A DNA stretch of 64,000 nt from Marinobacter sediminicola (GCF_031157525.1 NZ_JAVIXR010000003.1:364448-428447); one strand, 5' to 3'; numbered from the stretch's first letter, positions 33,208 through 43,397 are shown. Notes: generated by a model from the letters alone, not told the origin. Translations and numbers: made by a program.

Positions 33208-36200
33208 ATGCTCACCCTGACTTCTTTCCGATCGTTTGTTGTATTTGCAATGTTGCTGGCAGCTCCTATGGGCTTGCTACGGGCCGCATTGCTATCACCT
33301 GATGCCATAAACGTCTCTATCGCGCAGGGACAAAGTGTTACGGTGCAGCGCTCTATCACACTAAGCGAATCCGGGCCTGCCGCTAACCGTGTGGATGTGG
33401 TTTTCCTGGCCGACAACACGGGCAGTATGGGGGGGGCCGTTAAAGCCGTTAAGGATAACGCACGGGCAATTCTGGATGCGATTGCAGGAGGGGACCAACG
33501 ATTCGAAGGGGTAGACGTTGCCTTTGGGGTTGGGCGTTATCTGGGTGATCCTCGAGAGTTCGGGTCTGCTGCTAATGCGGCCGACCGTGCCTATCAGCTT
33601 CTCCAGCCGGTTACTGAAAACAAAGACGATGTTCAGGCAGCGATCAATCAGTGGTACGCCCGGGGTGGCGGAGACGCTGCAGAAGCGAATTTCTTTGCAC
33701 TCCACCAGGTGGCAACATCTGGCGCCGCCACTGATGGTGAGGGCTCTACCGACCGAGCTTATTCAACAGGCGCTGACACCGGATGGCGTGATGGTGCAGC
33801 GAAGATCATAGTGTGGTTTGGGGATGTCCATTCCCACACATCTACCGTCAGCGCGGAGGAGGTCATATCCGCTCTTGAGGTGAACGGCGTTTCTGTCGCC
33901 GCGGTGAACACCCGTGGTTCGGGACAGGGAATCGATTCGAGCAACCAGGCAACTGATATTGTCACCGCAACGGGTGGTGTGCTTGTCAATGGCGTTCAGA
34001 GCCATGCGGCCATGGTTGATGCCATTCTCAGTTCAGTCGGTACCGTGACCTCTCGCGTTAATCTTGAGCTGCAGGCTCGTGGTGATACATCCGGCATTGC
34101 GGTTTCTTACGAATGCGCTTCAGCTGAAGGTTGTGAGGATGTTCCGTCAGGGGAATCCCGCCTGTTCAATATGACGGTGACCGGGCATGTGCTGGGTGCC
34201 TACGATTTTGAAACTTACGCACCGAGGCTTTCAGGTGTGTCGGGCAGTGATCGCGTCACCGTCCGGGAGTGCGTCAGCGATGTTCGCACTCGGGCGAAGA
34301 CCGGTCGTGTTCAGGTCATGTGGTCGGATACCGGCGCCCATCATTACGCCGTTCAGCGTTCGGATGCTGCCGATGGTCCTTTCGAAGAACTGGTGACGAC
34401 CACTAACCGCTATTCAACCTATCTTGATACTGGTGTGCAGAACAACAACACCTACTATTACCGCATTGCCGAAATGGATGCTGCTGGCGCCGCTGTCTGT
34501 GAGTCTGGCGTGGTATCGGCAGTTCCGCGGCACATGCGTGATCGTCCCGAGCCAGTGAACCATGCTCCTGTCATTTCCAGTACCCCGTCTGAAAGCGCTA
34601 CACAGGGCGTAGGCTATATCTATCAGATCCTCGCCTCGGATCCGGATGGAGATGCACTGAGTTATCACCTCGATTCTGCGCCTGTGGGTGTGCAGATTGA
34701 TAGCAATACAGGTCTCGTGGAATGGACCCCTGGCCGCGATGATGTGGGCAATCAACAAATCGTCATCGGCGTAGAAGACCCCCTGGGCCTGAGGGCGACG
34801 CAGCTGTGGACTATCCAGGTAGCAAAAGTCAATGAAGCACCCAGGATCACGTCTTCGCCCGTGGGCTTTGCCCGTGTTGGCCAAGCCTATGAGTACGCCG
34901 TAAAAGCAGCTGATCCGGATCCGACCGATACGCTGATTTATGTTCTTGGTACCGCCCCTGCAGGAATGCTCATTGATTCGGCGACGGGCGTTATAAGCTG
35001 GACACCGGCAGACAGTCAGGCCGGCCAGAATCCTGTGTCTGTAACTGTGGAAGATCCTTCAGGACTGTCGGACGAACAGTCGTTCAGCATTGAAGTTACT
35101 GCCGTTAATCGTGCTCCAACAATCATCTCGACACCGATCGCTAATGCAGCCACCGGGGTTGAATACAACTACCTGATTGAGGCTCATGATCCTGATGCCG
35201 GTGATTCGCTCAGCTATGCGCTGATTAGTGGTCCGTCTGGCATGACAGTTGATGCGAATAGCGGCCAGTTAAGCTGGACACCGACATCGGGTCAAATTGG
35301 CGTAAGCGCAGTTGAAGTCAAGGTGGAAGACGCCGCTGGCCAGTCAGATACGCAGACCTTCCAGGTTGAGGTTGTTGTTAGCGGGAACCCGCCCATTATC
35401 GATTCAGTGCCCGTGACGACTGTATTTGCGGGAGAGCTCTATCAATACTCCGTAATCGCTTCCGATCCGGACGGTGATGCGTTTGTTTATCGTTTGAGTA
35501 AAGCACCAGCTGGCATGTCGGTTTCAGAAAGCGGCACGGTAAGCTGGGCTCCATCAACGGCTCAGGTTGGCTCCCACCCGGTTACTGTTGTTGTAGAAGA
35601 CGACAGAGGTGCGTGGGTTTCGCAGGCATTTGATCTGGTTGTGACGGAAAAGAACACGGCCCCTGTGATTACGTCTGCTCCTGCACCAAGTGTGGAGCTT
35701 GGTAGCGCCTATGCCTATCAGGTGATTGCCAGCGATGATGATGGCGATGCTCTGACCTACAGCCTGCCTCAGGCGCCTGCTGGTATGGCCATAGCGGCAG
35801 ATTCTGGTGTCGTTTCATGGGTGCCTTCCCCCTCTCAGCTTGGCAATCATTCGGTCAGGGTGCTTGTTAGCGACGGCAAGGGTGGCAGTGCCAGCCAGAG
35901 CTTTACGGTTGTTGTCACAGAGCGGCCCAATGTTGCGCCTGTCATCACCAGTGCAGCACCGACATCGGTCGTGGTTGGCGAAACTTACAGCTATCAGTTG
36001 ATGGCCACGGATGCTGATGGTGATGCCGTCACGTTTGGGACTGTCAGCATGCCGGCCGGGATGACAGTAGATACGTCCGGTTTGGTAGCTTGGTCGCCCG
36101 CGTCTGCGCAGGTTGGAATTCAGAACGTAAGATTTTTTGCCGACGACGGGAAGGAGCGCTCCTACCAGAATGTCGCTATTGAAGTTGTTGAAGCCATACA

Positions 36201-39200
36201 GCCGTTGCAGGTTGAGCTGACCGCCTCCCCTCAAACGGTAGATGAAGGCGATATCGTATCCATTCTGACGATAGTCACCGGCGGTAAAGGTGAGCGCACA
36301 ATAAACTTGAATGTTGATGGTACCCCTCTGCCTGTCAATGGCAGCGGAGAAGCAATGTGGACCGCCGTCGGCACGGGCGTAAAGATTATTACCGCCACGG
36401 TGAGTGACACTGAAACCTCAGTAACAACCACCGCAACAGTGACTGTGCGCGATCCCGGCGATACGGCCAGTCCTGTGGTAACACTGGAGGGGCCAACTGA
36501 CGGCACCGTTGTCACTGCACCCACAGAAATCATTGCCACCATCACTGACGACAACCTTGCCGGTTATGAAGTGCTTGTTGCGCCATCCGGTACCGACCAG
36601 TGGCAGGTGATTGCCAAGGGCGATGCCAACCAGAATTCGGCTGCCGTTGCGACTTTTGATCCCACGATGCTGACCAATGGCCAGTACGACCTGGCCATCA
36701 TTGCGATCGATGTTAATAACCTCTCAGCTTCTGACATGATGTCTCTTCAGGTTGAGGGCGACCTTAAGGTTGGTAACTTCAGCATAACCTTGCAGGATCT
36801 GGAGGTTCCGCTGGCAGGCATCCCCATTCAGGTGACCCGGACTTATGATAGTCGCAGACGCAATGAAGCACTGGATTTCGGCCACGGCTGGAGCGTGGGC
36901 TATCAGGACATAAAAGTAGAAGAATCCAGGGTCCCAGGTCGCTACTGGGCACTGAACGAGTACCGAAGTGGCCCCATGGGAATGCTAACCGATTTCTGTA
37001 TCGAGCCCCTGGGTGCGCCAGTGATTACCATCACGCTGCCTGGCGGTGATGTGGAGAAATTCGAGACCTCAGCGTCGCCTTCCTGCAATACCTTAACCGT
37101 TATTCGGGATGTGACTCTCAAGTTCACGCCGGTTGGTGACACCCGGTCGACCCTTCGGGCTTTGAACGACAACAATGCCTACTTCATGGGCGACAGCCTG
37201 GTGGAAAATGGCTACTACTCGAATCCTGTGGATCCGAGCCGGTATGAACTGACCACAGAGACCGGCTACAAGTATACCCTCGACCAGACGTTCGGCATCG
37301 AGAAGGTGACGGACCCCAACGGCAATACGCTGACCTACACCCAAAATGGAATCTTCCATTCAAGCGGAAAGTCCGTCGTTTTCGAACGGGATAGTGAGGG
37401 TCGTATTACCGCTATTGTGAAGCCAGGTGGAGAGCGGCTGGTCTATAGCTATGACGGCGAAAACAACCTCGTCGCCAGTGCCGATGCCATGGGTAACGCG
37501 ACCCAATACACCTACAATCGCAGCCATGGCCTGCTGGACATTATTGACCCCATGGGCCGGCGCATGGTTCGCAACATCTTTGATGAAAGCGGCCGCCTGA
37601 TTGCCCAGGAAGACAACGAAGGCAATCGCACCGAGTTCAACCATGATGTAGAAGGCCGGCAGTCCAGCGTCACCGACCGCAATGGCTACACCACCTTCTA
37701 CTACTACGACGAGCACGGTAACGTTACTACCCAGGTGGATGCCGCCGGGAACACCTGGAACTACGCATACGATGCTCAAGGTAACCAGATCAGCCAGGTG
37801 GATCCCATGGGTAACACCACCCAAGCGAATTTTGATGCGCGCAATAATCAGCTTAGCGCCACGGATGAACTGGGGAATACGGTCGCGTTTACGTATAACA
37901 GCCGTGGCCAGGAACTGACCATTCAGGATGCTCGTGGGAACCTGTTCCGGAATACCTACGACACCGTAGGCAACCTGCTGAGTGTGACCGATCCTGAAGG
38001 CAATATTGCCGGCAATAATATTAATGCCAAGGGGCTCGTGACCCGCAGTACTGATCTGAGCGGCAACGCCACCAATTACACCTACGACAGTGATGGCAAC
38101 AAGCTGACGGAAACAGATCCGCTGGGCAACACCACGCGTTATAACTACGACGCTAACGGCAACGTGCTGACCGAAACACGCTCCCGGACTGTCGGTGGCG
38201 CTACCGTTGATGATGTAACTTCTTACGTATACAACGCCAATGGTCAGGTAACTGAGACGGTTTACCCAGATGGTAGTACGACCGCTACCGAGTACGACCT
38301 GGCCGGAAATGAAACGGCGACGGTTGATGGCCGTGGAAACCGGACCGAATACCGGTACGACGCCTATGGCCGATTGGTCGAGACGTTACACCCTGACGGC
38401 TCCATTGAAACCAAAGCCTATGACGGGGAAGGAAACCTGGTGTCGCAAACCGACGCCTTGGGCCGGACCACCACCTATGCTTACGATGCTCTGAACCGGG
38501 TTGTCCGCACAGTCTATCCGGATGGTAGCCATACCAGTACCGACTATGACGCCGTCGGACGGGTAATCCGGGAAACTGACGGCCTGGGCAAGGTTACTCA
38601 GTACGAGTACGACGCAGCCGGGCGCAGGACCGCGGTAATCAATGCTCTCGGTAACCGACACAGCTTCAGCTACGATGCCGATGGCAACCTGGCGAGCGAA
38701 ACGGATGCCCGTGGCCACACCACAACGTATACCTATAACACTCTGGATCAACGTATCAGCACGCGCTTCCATGATGGCACGGAGTTGCTTTCCAACTACG
38801 ACGCTATGGGCCGGCTGCTATCGGAGACAGACCAGAGGGGCCGCAAAACGGAATATCAGTATGATGCGCTTGGCCGCCTTACCAAGGTAACCGATGCCAC
38901 GGGTGGAGAAACCGCGTACACCTACGATGCGGCCGGTAATAAGCTCACCCAGACGGATGCTGAAGGCCGGACAACCCGCTGGACCTACGACAGTGAGGGG
39001 CGCGAACTGAGCCGGACGCTGCCAATGGCTCAAACGGAAACCTCTGTCTATGACATCGGAGGCAACCGCGTAAGTCATACTGACTTTAACGGTGACACCA
39101 CCAGCTATTCCTACGATTCACGCAGTCGCCTGGTCAGAATCCGCTATGCCAGTGGAGATGAGGAAAGTTACACCTACGATGCAGTAGGCAACCGGCTGAC

Positions 39201-40950
39201 GGCTACTTCAACGGAAGGTACGACCCAGTACGTTTACGACAACATGGGACGCCTGACGGAAGAAACCCAGCCTGGTGGTTCGGTAATACAGTACCAGTAC
39301 GACAACGCCGGTAACCGGACGAGAGTGACAGTTCTGGCAGGTGGTGATTCGGTCACAACCAATTACACCTACGATGTTCTTAATCGGCTGCAAACAGTAA
39401 CCGACAGTGAGGGCACGACTACCTATACCTACGACGCTGCGGGCAATCGCAAGTCGGTCACTTATCCAAATGGAAACGAGACCACCTATGACTATGACGC
39501 ACTTAATCGCCTGACGGTGCTGACCACCACCAACGCCCTGAATCAGGTATTGGCAGACTACCGCTATACGCTGGATGCAACCGGGCGGCGGACCAGCGTT
39601 GAGGAACGCCACAATGGGCGGGTGGCTCTTTACAGTTATGACCAACTGTACCGGCTGACCAGGGAACTGGTGACAGACCCAATCAATGGCAATTACAGTG
39701 CTGAATACCAGCATGACAAGGTTGGAAACCGGACCTACAGCATCATTGATGGTGTGCACACCAGCTACACCTACGATGACAACGATCGCCTGACGGCCCA
39801 GGGTGCTGTCCAGTTCACCTACGATGCCAATGGCAACACGTTGACCGAAACGGATGCAGGTGTGGTGACCAGGTACCGCTACGACGGCGCCAACCGCCTG
39901 ACCGAAGCACAGACACCGAGCGCAACAGTCACTTTCGGCTACAACGCCGATGGCATCCGTACCCGCAAATCGAACGGCGGCCAAACCACTCGATATGTCG
40001 TGGACAGCAACCGCGATTACGCACAGGTACTGGCAGAAGTCGCCAATGGAAGCTCGGAGGTCAGCTACACTTACGGCGACGACCTCGTCTCCCAGACTCG
40101 TGGAGGTATCACCTCGTACTATCTGTACGACGGCCACGGCTCCACCCGCGCACTGGCGGACGAAACCGGCTCCTTAACAGACAGCTACCATTACGATGCG
40201 TTCGGGGTGTTGGCGAACAGCCAGGGCTCGACCGAGAACAGCTACCTCTATACTGGAGAGCAGTACGATGCCTCGCTAGGCCAGTACTATCTGCGGGCGA
40301 GGTACTACGCCCAGGACCAGGGGCGGTTTACGCAAGTGGATAAGTGGGCTGGGCTTCCGACGCAACCGATAACACTCAACAAGTATTTGTATGCCAATGC
40401 TGATCCGGTTACCTATACCGATCCGTCTGGCAATATGGGCCTTAGTAGTATTGGCGCGACATTACGAGTTAATGGGATTCTCTCAACCTCGGCTACTACT
40501 GCTGGTAGATCAGCGCTAAGTCGTGTGCTTACTGGCTCGGGTAAGGAGGCATTTGGTTTGATTGGTGAGGAGGTTATCGGCTTCGCCAAAGAAGCTTTGT
40601 TGAATATTCTTGTACAAGAACTAGCAGGGCCTGGCTTTAAGAATGCGGGAGCGAAAGGAACCGCTGCGCATCAGGAATTCGAGAAGCTAATAGATAAAAT
40701 CAACAAAAAATACAAAAAGTATGGCTATACAATCCATGCTGAAATATTCAGGGATAAAGGTAGCAAAGGTGAAGTTAAGAAACGTGCTAAAAACTCTTTG
40801 GGTATTGATGTAGAAGTTCGTGATGCTAGAGGCAAAGCAGTTTTGTCATTTGACCTTAAAACTGGTCGTGGCACGTCAAAGAAAAAGAACCGGAAATTAC
40901 AGGGCGTTTTTGGCACAGACATAATAGAAATATTTGTTTCCAAAAAATGA
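33208..40950 (+). CDS. Giant secreted VWA / Ig-repeat / RHS-repeat toxin protein
   Basis: A 2580-residue protein with a Sec signal peptide (residues 1-27), a VWA domain with a MIDAS-like ADNTGSMGG motif near residue 68 (about 60-280), and an FnIII-like domain (about 360-445). Six tandem He_PIG/cadherin-like Ig repeats begin near residues 451, 542, 634, 727, 816 and 908; two further beta domains and a DUF6531-like segment follow. More than twenty YD repeats (about 1360-2310) lead to the RHS core, with DGHGSTRAL and LGQYYLRARYY and a junction at YTDPSGN. The variable tip (from about 2412) is AT-rich and has EFEKLI, GIDVEV and SFDLKTG, compatible with a PD-(D/E)XK nuclease. The ATG at 33208 has AAGGA upstream; a GTG at 33157 lacks one. 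Polymorphic-toxin function is inferred from architecture. Confidence 0.85.
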   Translation: MLTLTSFRSFVVFAMLLAAPMGLLRAALLSPDAINVSIAQGQSVTVQRSITLSESGPAANRVDVVFLADNTGSMGGAVKAVKDNARAILDAIAGGDQRFEGVDVAFGVGRYLGDPREFGSAANAADRAYQLLQPVTENKDDVQAAINQWYARGGGDAAEANFFALHQVATSGAATDGEGSTDRAYSTGADTGWRDGAAKIIVWFGDVHSHTSTVSAEEVISALEVNGVSVAAVNTRGSGQGIDSSNQATDIVTATGGVLVNGVQSHAAMVDAILSSVGTVTSRVNLELQARGDTSGIAVSYECASAEGCEDVPSGESRLFNMTVTGHVLGAYDFETYAPRLSGVSGSDRVTVRECVSDVRTRAKTGRVQVMWSDTGAHHYAVQRSDAADGPFEELVTTTNRYSTYLDTGVQNNNTYYYRIAEMDAAGAAVCESGVVSAVPRHMRDRPEPVNHAPVISSTPSESATQGVGYIYQILASDPDGDALSYHLDSAPVGVQIDSNTGLVEWTPGRDDVGNQQIVIGVEDPLGLRATQLWTIQVAKVNEAPRITSSPVGFARVGQAYEYAVKAADPDPTDTLIYVLGTAPAGMLIDSATGVISWTPADSQAGQNPVSVTVEDPSGLSDEQSFSIEVTAVNRAPTIISTPIANAATGVEYNYLIEAHDPDAGDSLSYALISGPSGMTVDANSGQLSWTPTSGQIGVSAVEVKVEDAAGQSDTQTFQVEVVVSGNPPIIDSVPVTTVFAGELYQYSVIASDPDGDAFVYRLSKAPAGMSVSESGTVSWAPSTAQVGSHPVTVVVEDDRGAWVSQAFDLVVTEKNTAPVITSAPAPSVELGSAYAYQVIASDDDGDALTYSLPQAPAGMAIAADSGVVSWVPSPSQLGNHSVRVLVSDGKGGSASQSFTVVVTERPNVAPVITSAAPTSVVVGETYSYQLMATDADGDAVTFGTVSMPAGMTVDTSGLVAWSPASAQVGIQNVRFFADDGKERSYQNVAIEVVEAIQPLQVELTASPQTVDEGDIVSILTIVTGGKGERTINLNVDGTPLPVNGSGEAMWTAVGTGVKIITATVSDTETSVTTTATVTVRDPGDTASPVVTLEGPTDGTVVTAPTEIIATITDDNLAGYEVLVAPSGTDQWQVIAKGDANQNSAAVATFDPTMLTNGQYDLAIIAIDVNNLSASDMMSLQVEGDLKVGNFSITLQDLEVPLAGIPIQVTRTYDSRRRNEALDFGHGWSVGYQDIKVEESRVPGRYWALNEYRSGPMGMLTDFCIEPLGAPVITITLPGGDVEKFETSASPSCNTLTVIRDVTLKFTPVGDTRSTLRALNDNNAYFMGDSLVENGYYSNPVDPSRYELTTETGYKYTLDQTFGIEKVTDPNGNTLTYTQNGIFHSSGKSVVFERDSEGRITAIVKPGGERLVYSYDGENNLVASADAMGNATQYTYNRSHGLLDIIDPMGRRMVRNIFDESGRLIAQEDNEGNRTEFNHDVEGRQSSVTDRNGYTTFYYYDEHGNVTTQVDAAGNTWNYAYDAQGNQISQVDPMGNTTQANFDARNNQLSATDELGNTVAFTYNSRGQELTIQDARGNLFRNTYDTVGNLLSVTDPEGNIAGNNINAKGLVTRSTDLSGNATNYTYDSDGNKLTETDPLGNTTRYNYDANGNVLTETRSRTVGGATVDDVTSYVYNANGQVTETVYPDGSTTATEYDLAGNETATVDGRGNRTEYRYDAYGRLVETLHPDGSIETKAYDGEGNLVSQTDALGRTTTYAYDALNRVVRTVYPDGSHTSTDYDAVGRVIRETDGLGKVTQYEYDAAGRRTAVINALGNRHSFSYDADGNLASETDARGHTTTYTYNTLDQRISTRFHDGTELLSNYDAMGRLLSETDQRGRKTEYQYDALGRLTKVTDATGGETAYTYDAAGNKLTQTDAEGRTTRWTYDSEGRELSRTLPMAQTETSVYDIGGNRVSHTDFNGDTTSYSYDSRSRLVRIRYASGDEESYTYDAVGNRLTATSTEGTTQYVYDNMGRLTEETQPGGSVIQYQYDNAGNRTRVTVLAGGDSVTTNYTYDVLNRLQTVTDSEGTTTYTYDAAGNRKSVTYPNGNETTYDYDALNRLTVLTTTNALNQVLADYRYTLDATGRRTSVEERHNGRVALYSYDQLYRLTRELVTDPINGNYSAEYQHDKVGNRTYSIIDGVHTSYTYDDNDRLTAQGAVQFTYDANGNTLTETDAGVVTRYRYDGANRLTEAQTPSATVTFGYNADGIRTRKSNGGQTTRYVVDSNRDYAQVLAEVANGSSEVSYTYGDDLVSQTRGGITSYYLYDGHGSTRALADETGSLTDSYHYDAFGVLANSQGSTENSYLYTGEQYDASLGQYYLRARYYAQDQGRFTQVDKWAGLPTQPITLNKYLYANADPVTYTDPSGNMGLSSIGATLRVNGILSTSATTAGRSALSRVLTGSGKEAFGLIGEEVIGFAKEALLNILVQELAGPGFKNAGAKGTAAHQEFEKLIDKINKKYKKYGYTIHAEIFRDKGSKGEVKKRAKNSLGIDVEVRDARGKAVLSFDLKTGRGTSKKKNRKLQGVFGTDIIEIFVSKK

Positions 40951-40980
40951 ACTATATAAACAGAATATACGCAGGTGAAA

Positions 40981-41361
40981 ATGACTGAAATAATTGATGA
41001 TTTGTCTCCGCTAGTAGGCTTAAAAATAAGTAAGGTTGAAGTTGTATCGATCTGTCATATTTTAAGGCTATATTTTGAAGATAAGTTTTCTGTTGACCTT
41101 CCTGCAAGTTGGCGGATTAGAAGTGATAAGAAAACAATATTGGGGGCTTCAAATATAGATTTTTACATGGAAATGGATGATGCTGTTTTGGATGAAGACG
41201 ATCTTTTTTATTCTAAGAAAGCATCTACTTTAGAGGGGAAAAAGCTCATTGACTTGTCTATGGATGGGGGAGACCTTTTCTTTGAGCTATCAGGGAAGAG
41301 ATATATCGATATCTTTAATCTCAGTTCAGAAGAGTTGACAATAATTATGCGCAAATGTTGA
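40981..41361 (+). CDS. Putative immunity protein for the RHS tip
   Basis: A 126-residue acidic, AT-rich gene starting 30 bp after the giant toxin stop, where cognate immunity genes sit in RHS systems. The ATG at 40981 has AGGTGA upstream. The product contains acidic patches (MEMDDAVLDEDDL) that would suit binding a basic nuclease tip. I do not recognise a named family. It is followed by a strong hairpin. Function is inferred from position and composition only. Confidence 0.65.
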   Translation: MTEIIDDLSPLVGLKISKVEVVSICHILRLYFEDKFSVDLPASWRIRSDKKTILGASNIDFYMEMDDAVLDEDDLFYSKKASTLEGKKLIDLSMDGGDLFFELSGKRYIDIFNLSSEELTIIMRKC

Positions 41362-41373
41362 TGCTTTCCCGAT

Positions 41374-41405
41374 AAGTAAAGCCCAGCAAATGCTGGGCTT
41401 TACTT
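41374..41405 (+). terminator. Long hairpin after immunity gene
   Basis: AAGTAAAGCCCAGCA (41374-41388) pairs perfectly with TGCTGGGCTTTACTT (41391-41405), a 15-bp stem with a 2-nt loop, 12 bp after the stop. The U-tract is weak. It likely ends the toxin-immunity transcript in both directions. Confidence 0.75.
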
Positions 41406-41614
41406 ACCGTACTCTGAAAAAATAATTTGCATTCTAAGCTATCAGGCTCCCATCACCCCATGTCCAAGCGAAAAAGTGCGTCTAGGGCGAAAATTTACTA
41501 GACTGGGTGCGCGCCTGGCCGCAATGCTCTTTAACTGCTTGATGCTTCTGGAGAAAACCGCCTTCGGCTACGATCTTCATGGCTGGGTCATAAATCTATA
41601 CTAATGCAGACCCG

Positions 41615-42247
41615 GTGAACCACATTGATCCGACTGGTCATTTTGGGCTTGCTAGCTTCGGAACTGCATCAAATATACGGGCTAGTTTGGCAACAACCAG
41701 TGTCGCAAACTTCTCAAGCGCTATAACTCGAGCAGTAATTGGTACTCTGCCGGCCGTAGGGAGGGTGACCTCGAAGCTAGGGTTACAGACACTTCGCCAA
41801 TGTATTCGTAAGAAGAATCGGTGCAATATGAGGTTTAATTTGCTAATTGTAGGCTTCGATTCACCAGATATGATTGATCATATCCGTTCTGCACAAATGC
41901 GAATTCCCAGTTCTATCATGCTTACCTATGACTCGAGGGTCGGGGGAAGCAAAGGTGGAAGAAGATGGTACAAGCGTCAGGGCGGTCTGCCTAGTTGTCA
42001 AGGAGCGACCCCCGCGGGAAAGAGCTGCGACGAATATCCGATGTATCGCTCGAAAGAAGGTGGCTATCAGCGTTATCGTCTAGGGATGGTGTCATTACGT
42101 TGGGTGAATGCCGGCCAGAATAGTTATGTTGGAATCCAATACGGTGTTATCGCGAAAGCTATTCGTTCAGGCCGTGTAAAGGACAAAAATGTGGTCGTTG
42201 TAACAAGTCACCACTTGCCCACTATCGGAATACCGGGGTCGAGATAG
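41615..42247 (+). CDS. Orphan RHS toxin tip with NucA/NucB-like nuclease domain (5'-truncated)
   Basis: The frame is open from 41594 after an in-frame stop. It begins with YTNADPVNHIDPTGHFGL, a copy of the RHS core end, which in the giant protein reads YANADPVTYTDPSGNMGL. It is therefore a displaced C-terminal tip with no cage or signal of its own. GTG at 41615 is the first possible start but has no clear ribosome-binding site. The C-terminal part contains GKSCDEYPMYRSKEGG, close to the CDEYP motif of NucA/NucB deoxyribonucleases. Such orphan tips can be swapped onto the cage by recombination. An immunity-like gene follows after 3 bp. Confidence 0.7.
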   Translation: MNHIDPTGHFGLASFGTASNIRASLATTSVANFSSAITRAVIGTLPAVGRVTSKLGLQTLRQCIRKKNRCNMRFNLLIVGFDSPDMIDHIRSAQMRIPSSIMLTYDSRVGGSKGGRRWYKRQGGLPSCQGATPAGKSCDEYPMYRSKEGGYQRYRLGMVSLRWVNAGQNSYVGIQYGVIAKAIRSGRVKDKNVVVVTSHHLPTIGIPGSR

Positions 42248-42250
42248 AAG

Positions 42251-42865
42251 ATGAGAATAAGCATTCCCGATGATCTCGCCTTGCCAAAGTCGGTTGTAAG
42301 TCTCGCAGGATCGTTGCAAAAGCGCTTTGACCTGACTCGATCCGGGGATCTTGAAAAGGCGATTGAATTGGCGTGCTGCCTTCAGGTACTAACTGCCCGG
42401 GCTAATTTTGTGCGTTATATGGACAGCTTCATTTACGATATTTCATATAAGAGCAACAGCTACGCATGGGGGCACAAATGCGACGGTTTGGCGCTGTTGG
42501 CCTATGATGCGGACTCCCACAGCGACGACTCCCTGCGAACAAAAGCACTTGAAATCATCACCAGTAAAAACTTTGACGCGAATGACCTGGGCTGGCTGCT
42601 GGAAAACGCTCGGGGTGAGATAGAAGCTGACAAAGAAGAGCGTGAAGGTGCCGAGCTGTTAGCGCAAGCGGGAGAGGTGCTGGACCTCACTGTTAAGGAA
42701 AAGCAGCAGGGTCATTATTCGAGAATAGTGCTCTTTGCGTACTATCATCAGCTACTGAAGGCCTTTATGCCAGATACCGCTGTGCCGGAAGTGGCAGAGC
42801 TATCTGTTTTGATTGAGCGCGAAAGGCGCAGCCTTAGCGAGTTGTTGAGTGAAAGAAAGAGATGA
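42251..42865 (+). CDS. Putative immunity protein of orphan tip (paralogue of 43445-44623)
   Basis: A 204-residue acidic helical protein starting 3 bp after the orphan nuclease tip, the standard immunity position. Its N-terminal half aligns by eye with the first half of the 392-residue protein at 43445: a shared KxFxLT segment, then the pattern SFxxDxxx and WGxxxxGLxLLAxxY. I do not assign a named family with certainty. Immunity to the NucA/NucB-like tip is inferred from position. Confidence 0.65.
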   Translation: MRISIPDDLALPKSVVSLAGSLQKRFDLTRSGDLEKAIELACCLQVLTARANFVRYMDSFIYDISYKSNSYAWGHKCDGLALLAYDADSHSDDSLRTKALEIITSKNFDANDLGWLLENARGEIEADKEEREGAELLAQAGEVLDLTVKEKQQGHYSRIVLFAYYHQLLKAFMPDTAVPEVAELSVLIERERRSLSELLSERKR

Positions 42866-42965
42866 AAGAGCCTGGTTACGCGCTAGTTTCGAAGAGGTGA
42901 ACTTCGGACACCTGCCAAAGCCTGGCGTGGAGATAAAGTAAAAAATTGGCAACAGGTCAATAATC

Positions 42966-43397
42966 ATGTCAGATGCACTGCAGGTTTTTTTAAAGAGTGA
43001 TTTGGTTCCTGGTTTGAATAATGCGGTTTTGAGATTGCAGGAAAAAGGCTTAGAACTGGAAGAGTGGGAGAAAGCTTCGTCATTAACAGATGTTGATGGC
43101 TTTTGGCCAGGAAAACTCAATGGAGAAGATGCAGGTTTTGAATTCTCTATTGAAGAAGTTGACGATGATGATCTTGAAGCTTGGGATGTAGAGCGGAGTC
43201 AGCTTGAAGGTCGAGATCTAATGATGGAGCTCTGTTATTACACCGAAATGGATTTGGCTGCAGCGGTTTTGTTTATCTCCTTTATTTGTGAATCGTGTAA
43301 TGGAATTACATTTGATGAAAACGATGAGCTGACTGTAACGGCCGCCAATTTAAAGCAATGGAGAGAGGCACTGCTAGGGGCAGATCCTTTAGAGTAA
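42966..43397 (+). CDS. Small acidic protein in immunity array
   Basis: A 143-residue strongly acidic protein (for example EFSIEEVDDDDLEAWDVE) with no signal peptide or membrane segment. It lies between two paralogous immunity-like genes and has a weak AGG ribosome-binding site. No family recognised. A role as an extra immunity protein is inferred from composition and location. Confidence 0.6.
   Translation: MSDALQVFLKSDLVPGLNNAVLRLQEKGLELEEWEKASSLTDVDGFWPGKLNGEDAGFEFSIEEVDDDDLEAWDVERSQLEGRDLMMELCYYTEMDLAAAVLFISFICESCNGITFDENDELTVTAANLKQWREALLGADPLE

Noticed and set aside
37300..40140. Dense short repeats that could suggest a CRISPR array
   Set aside because: They are YD (RHS) codon repeats within one long reading frame, with variable sequence and no regular spacers.
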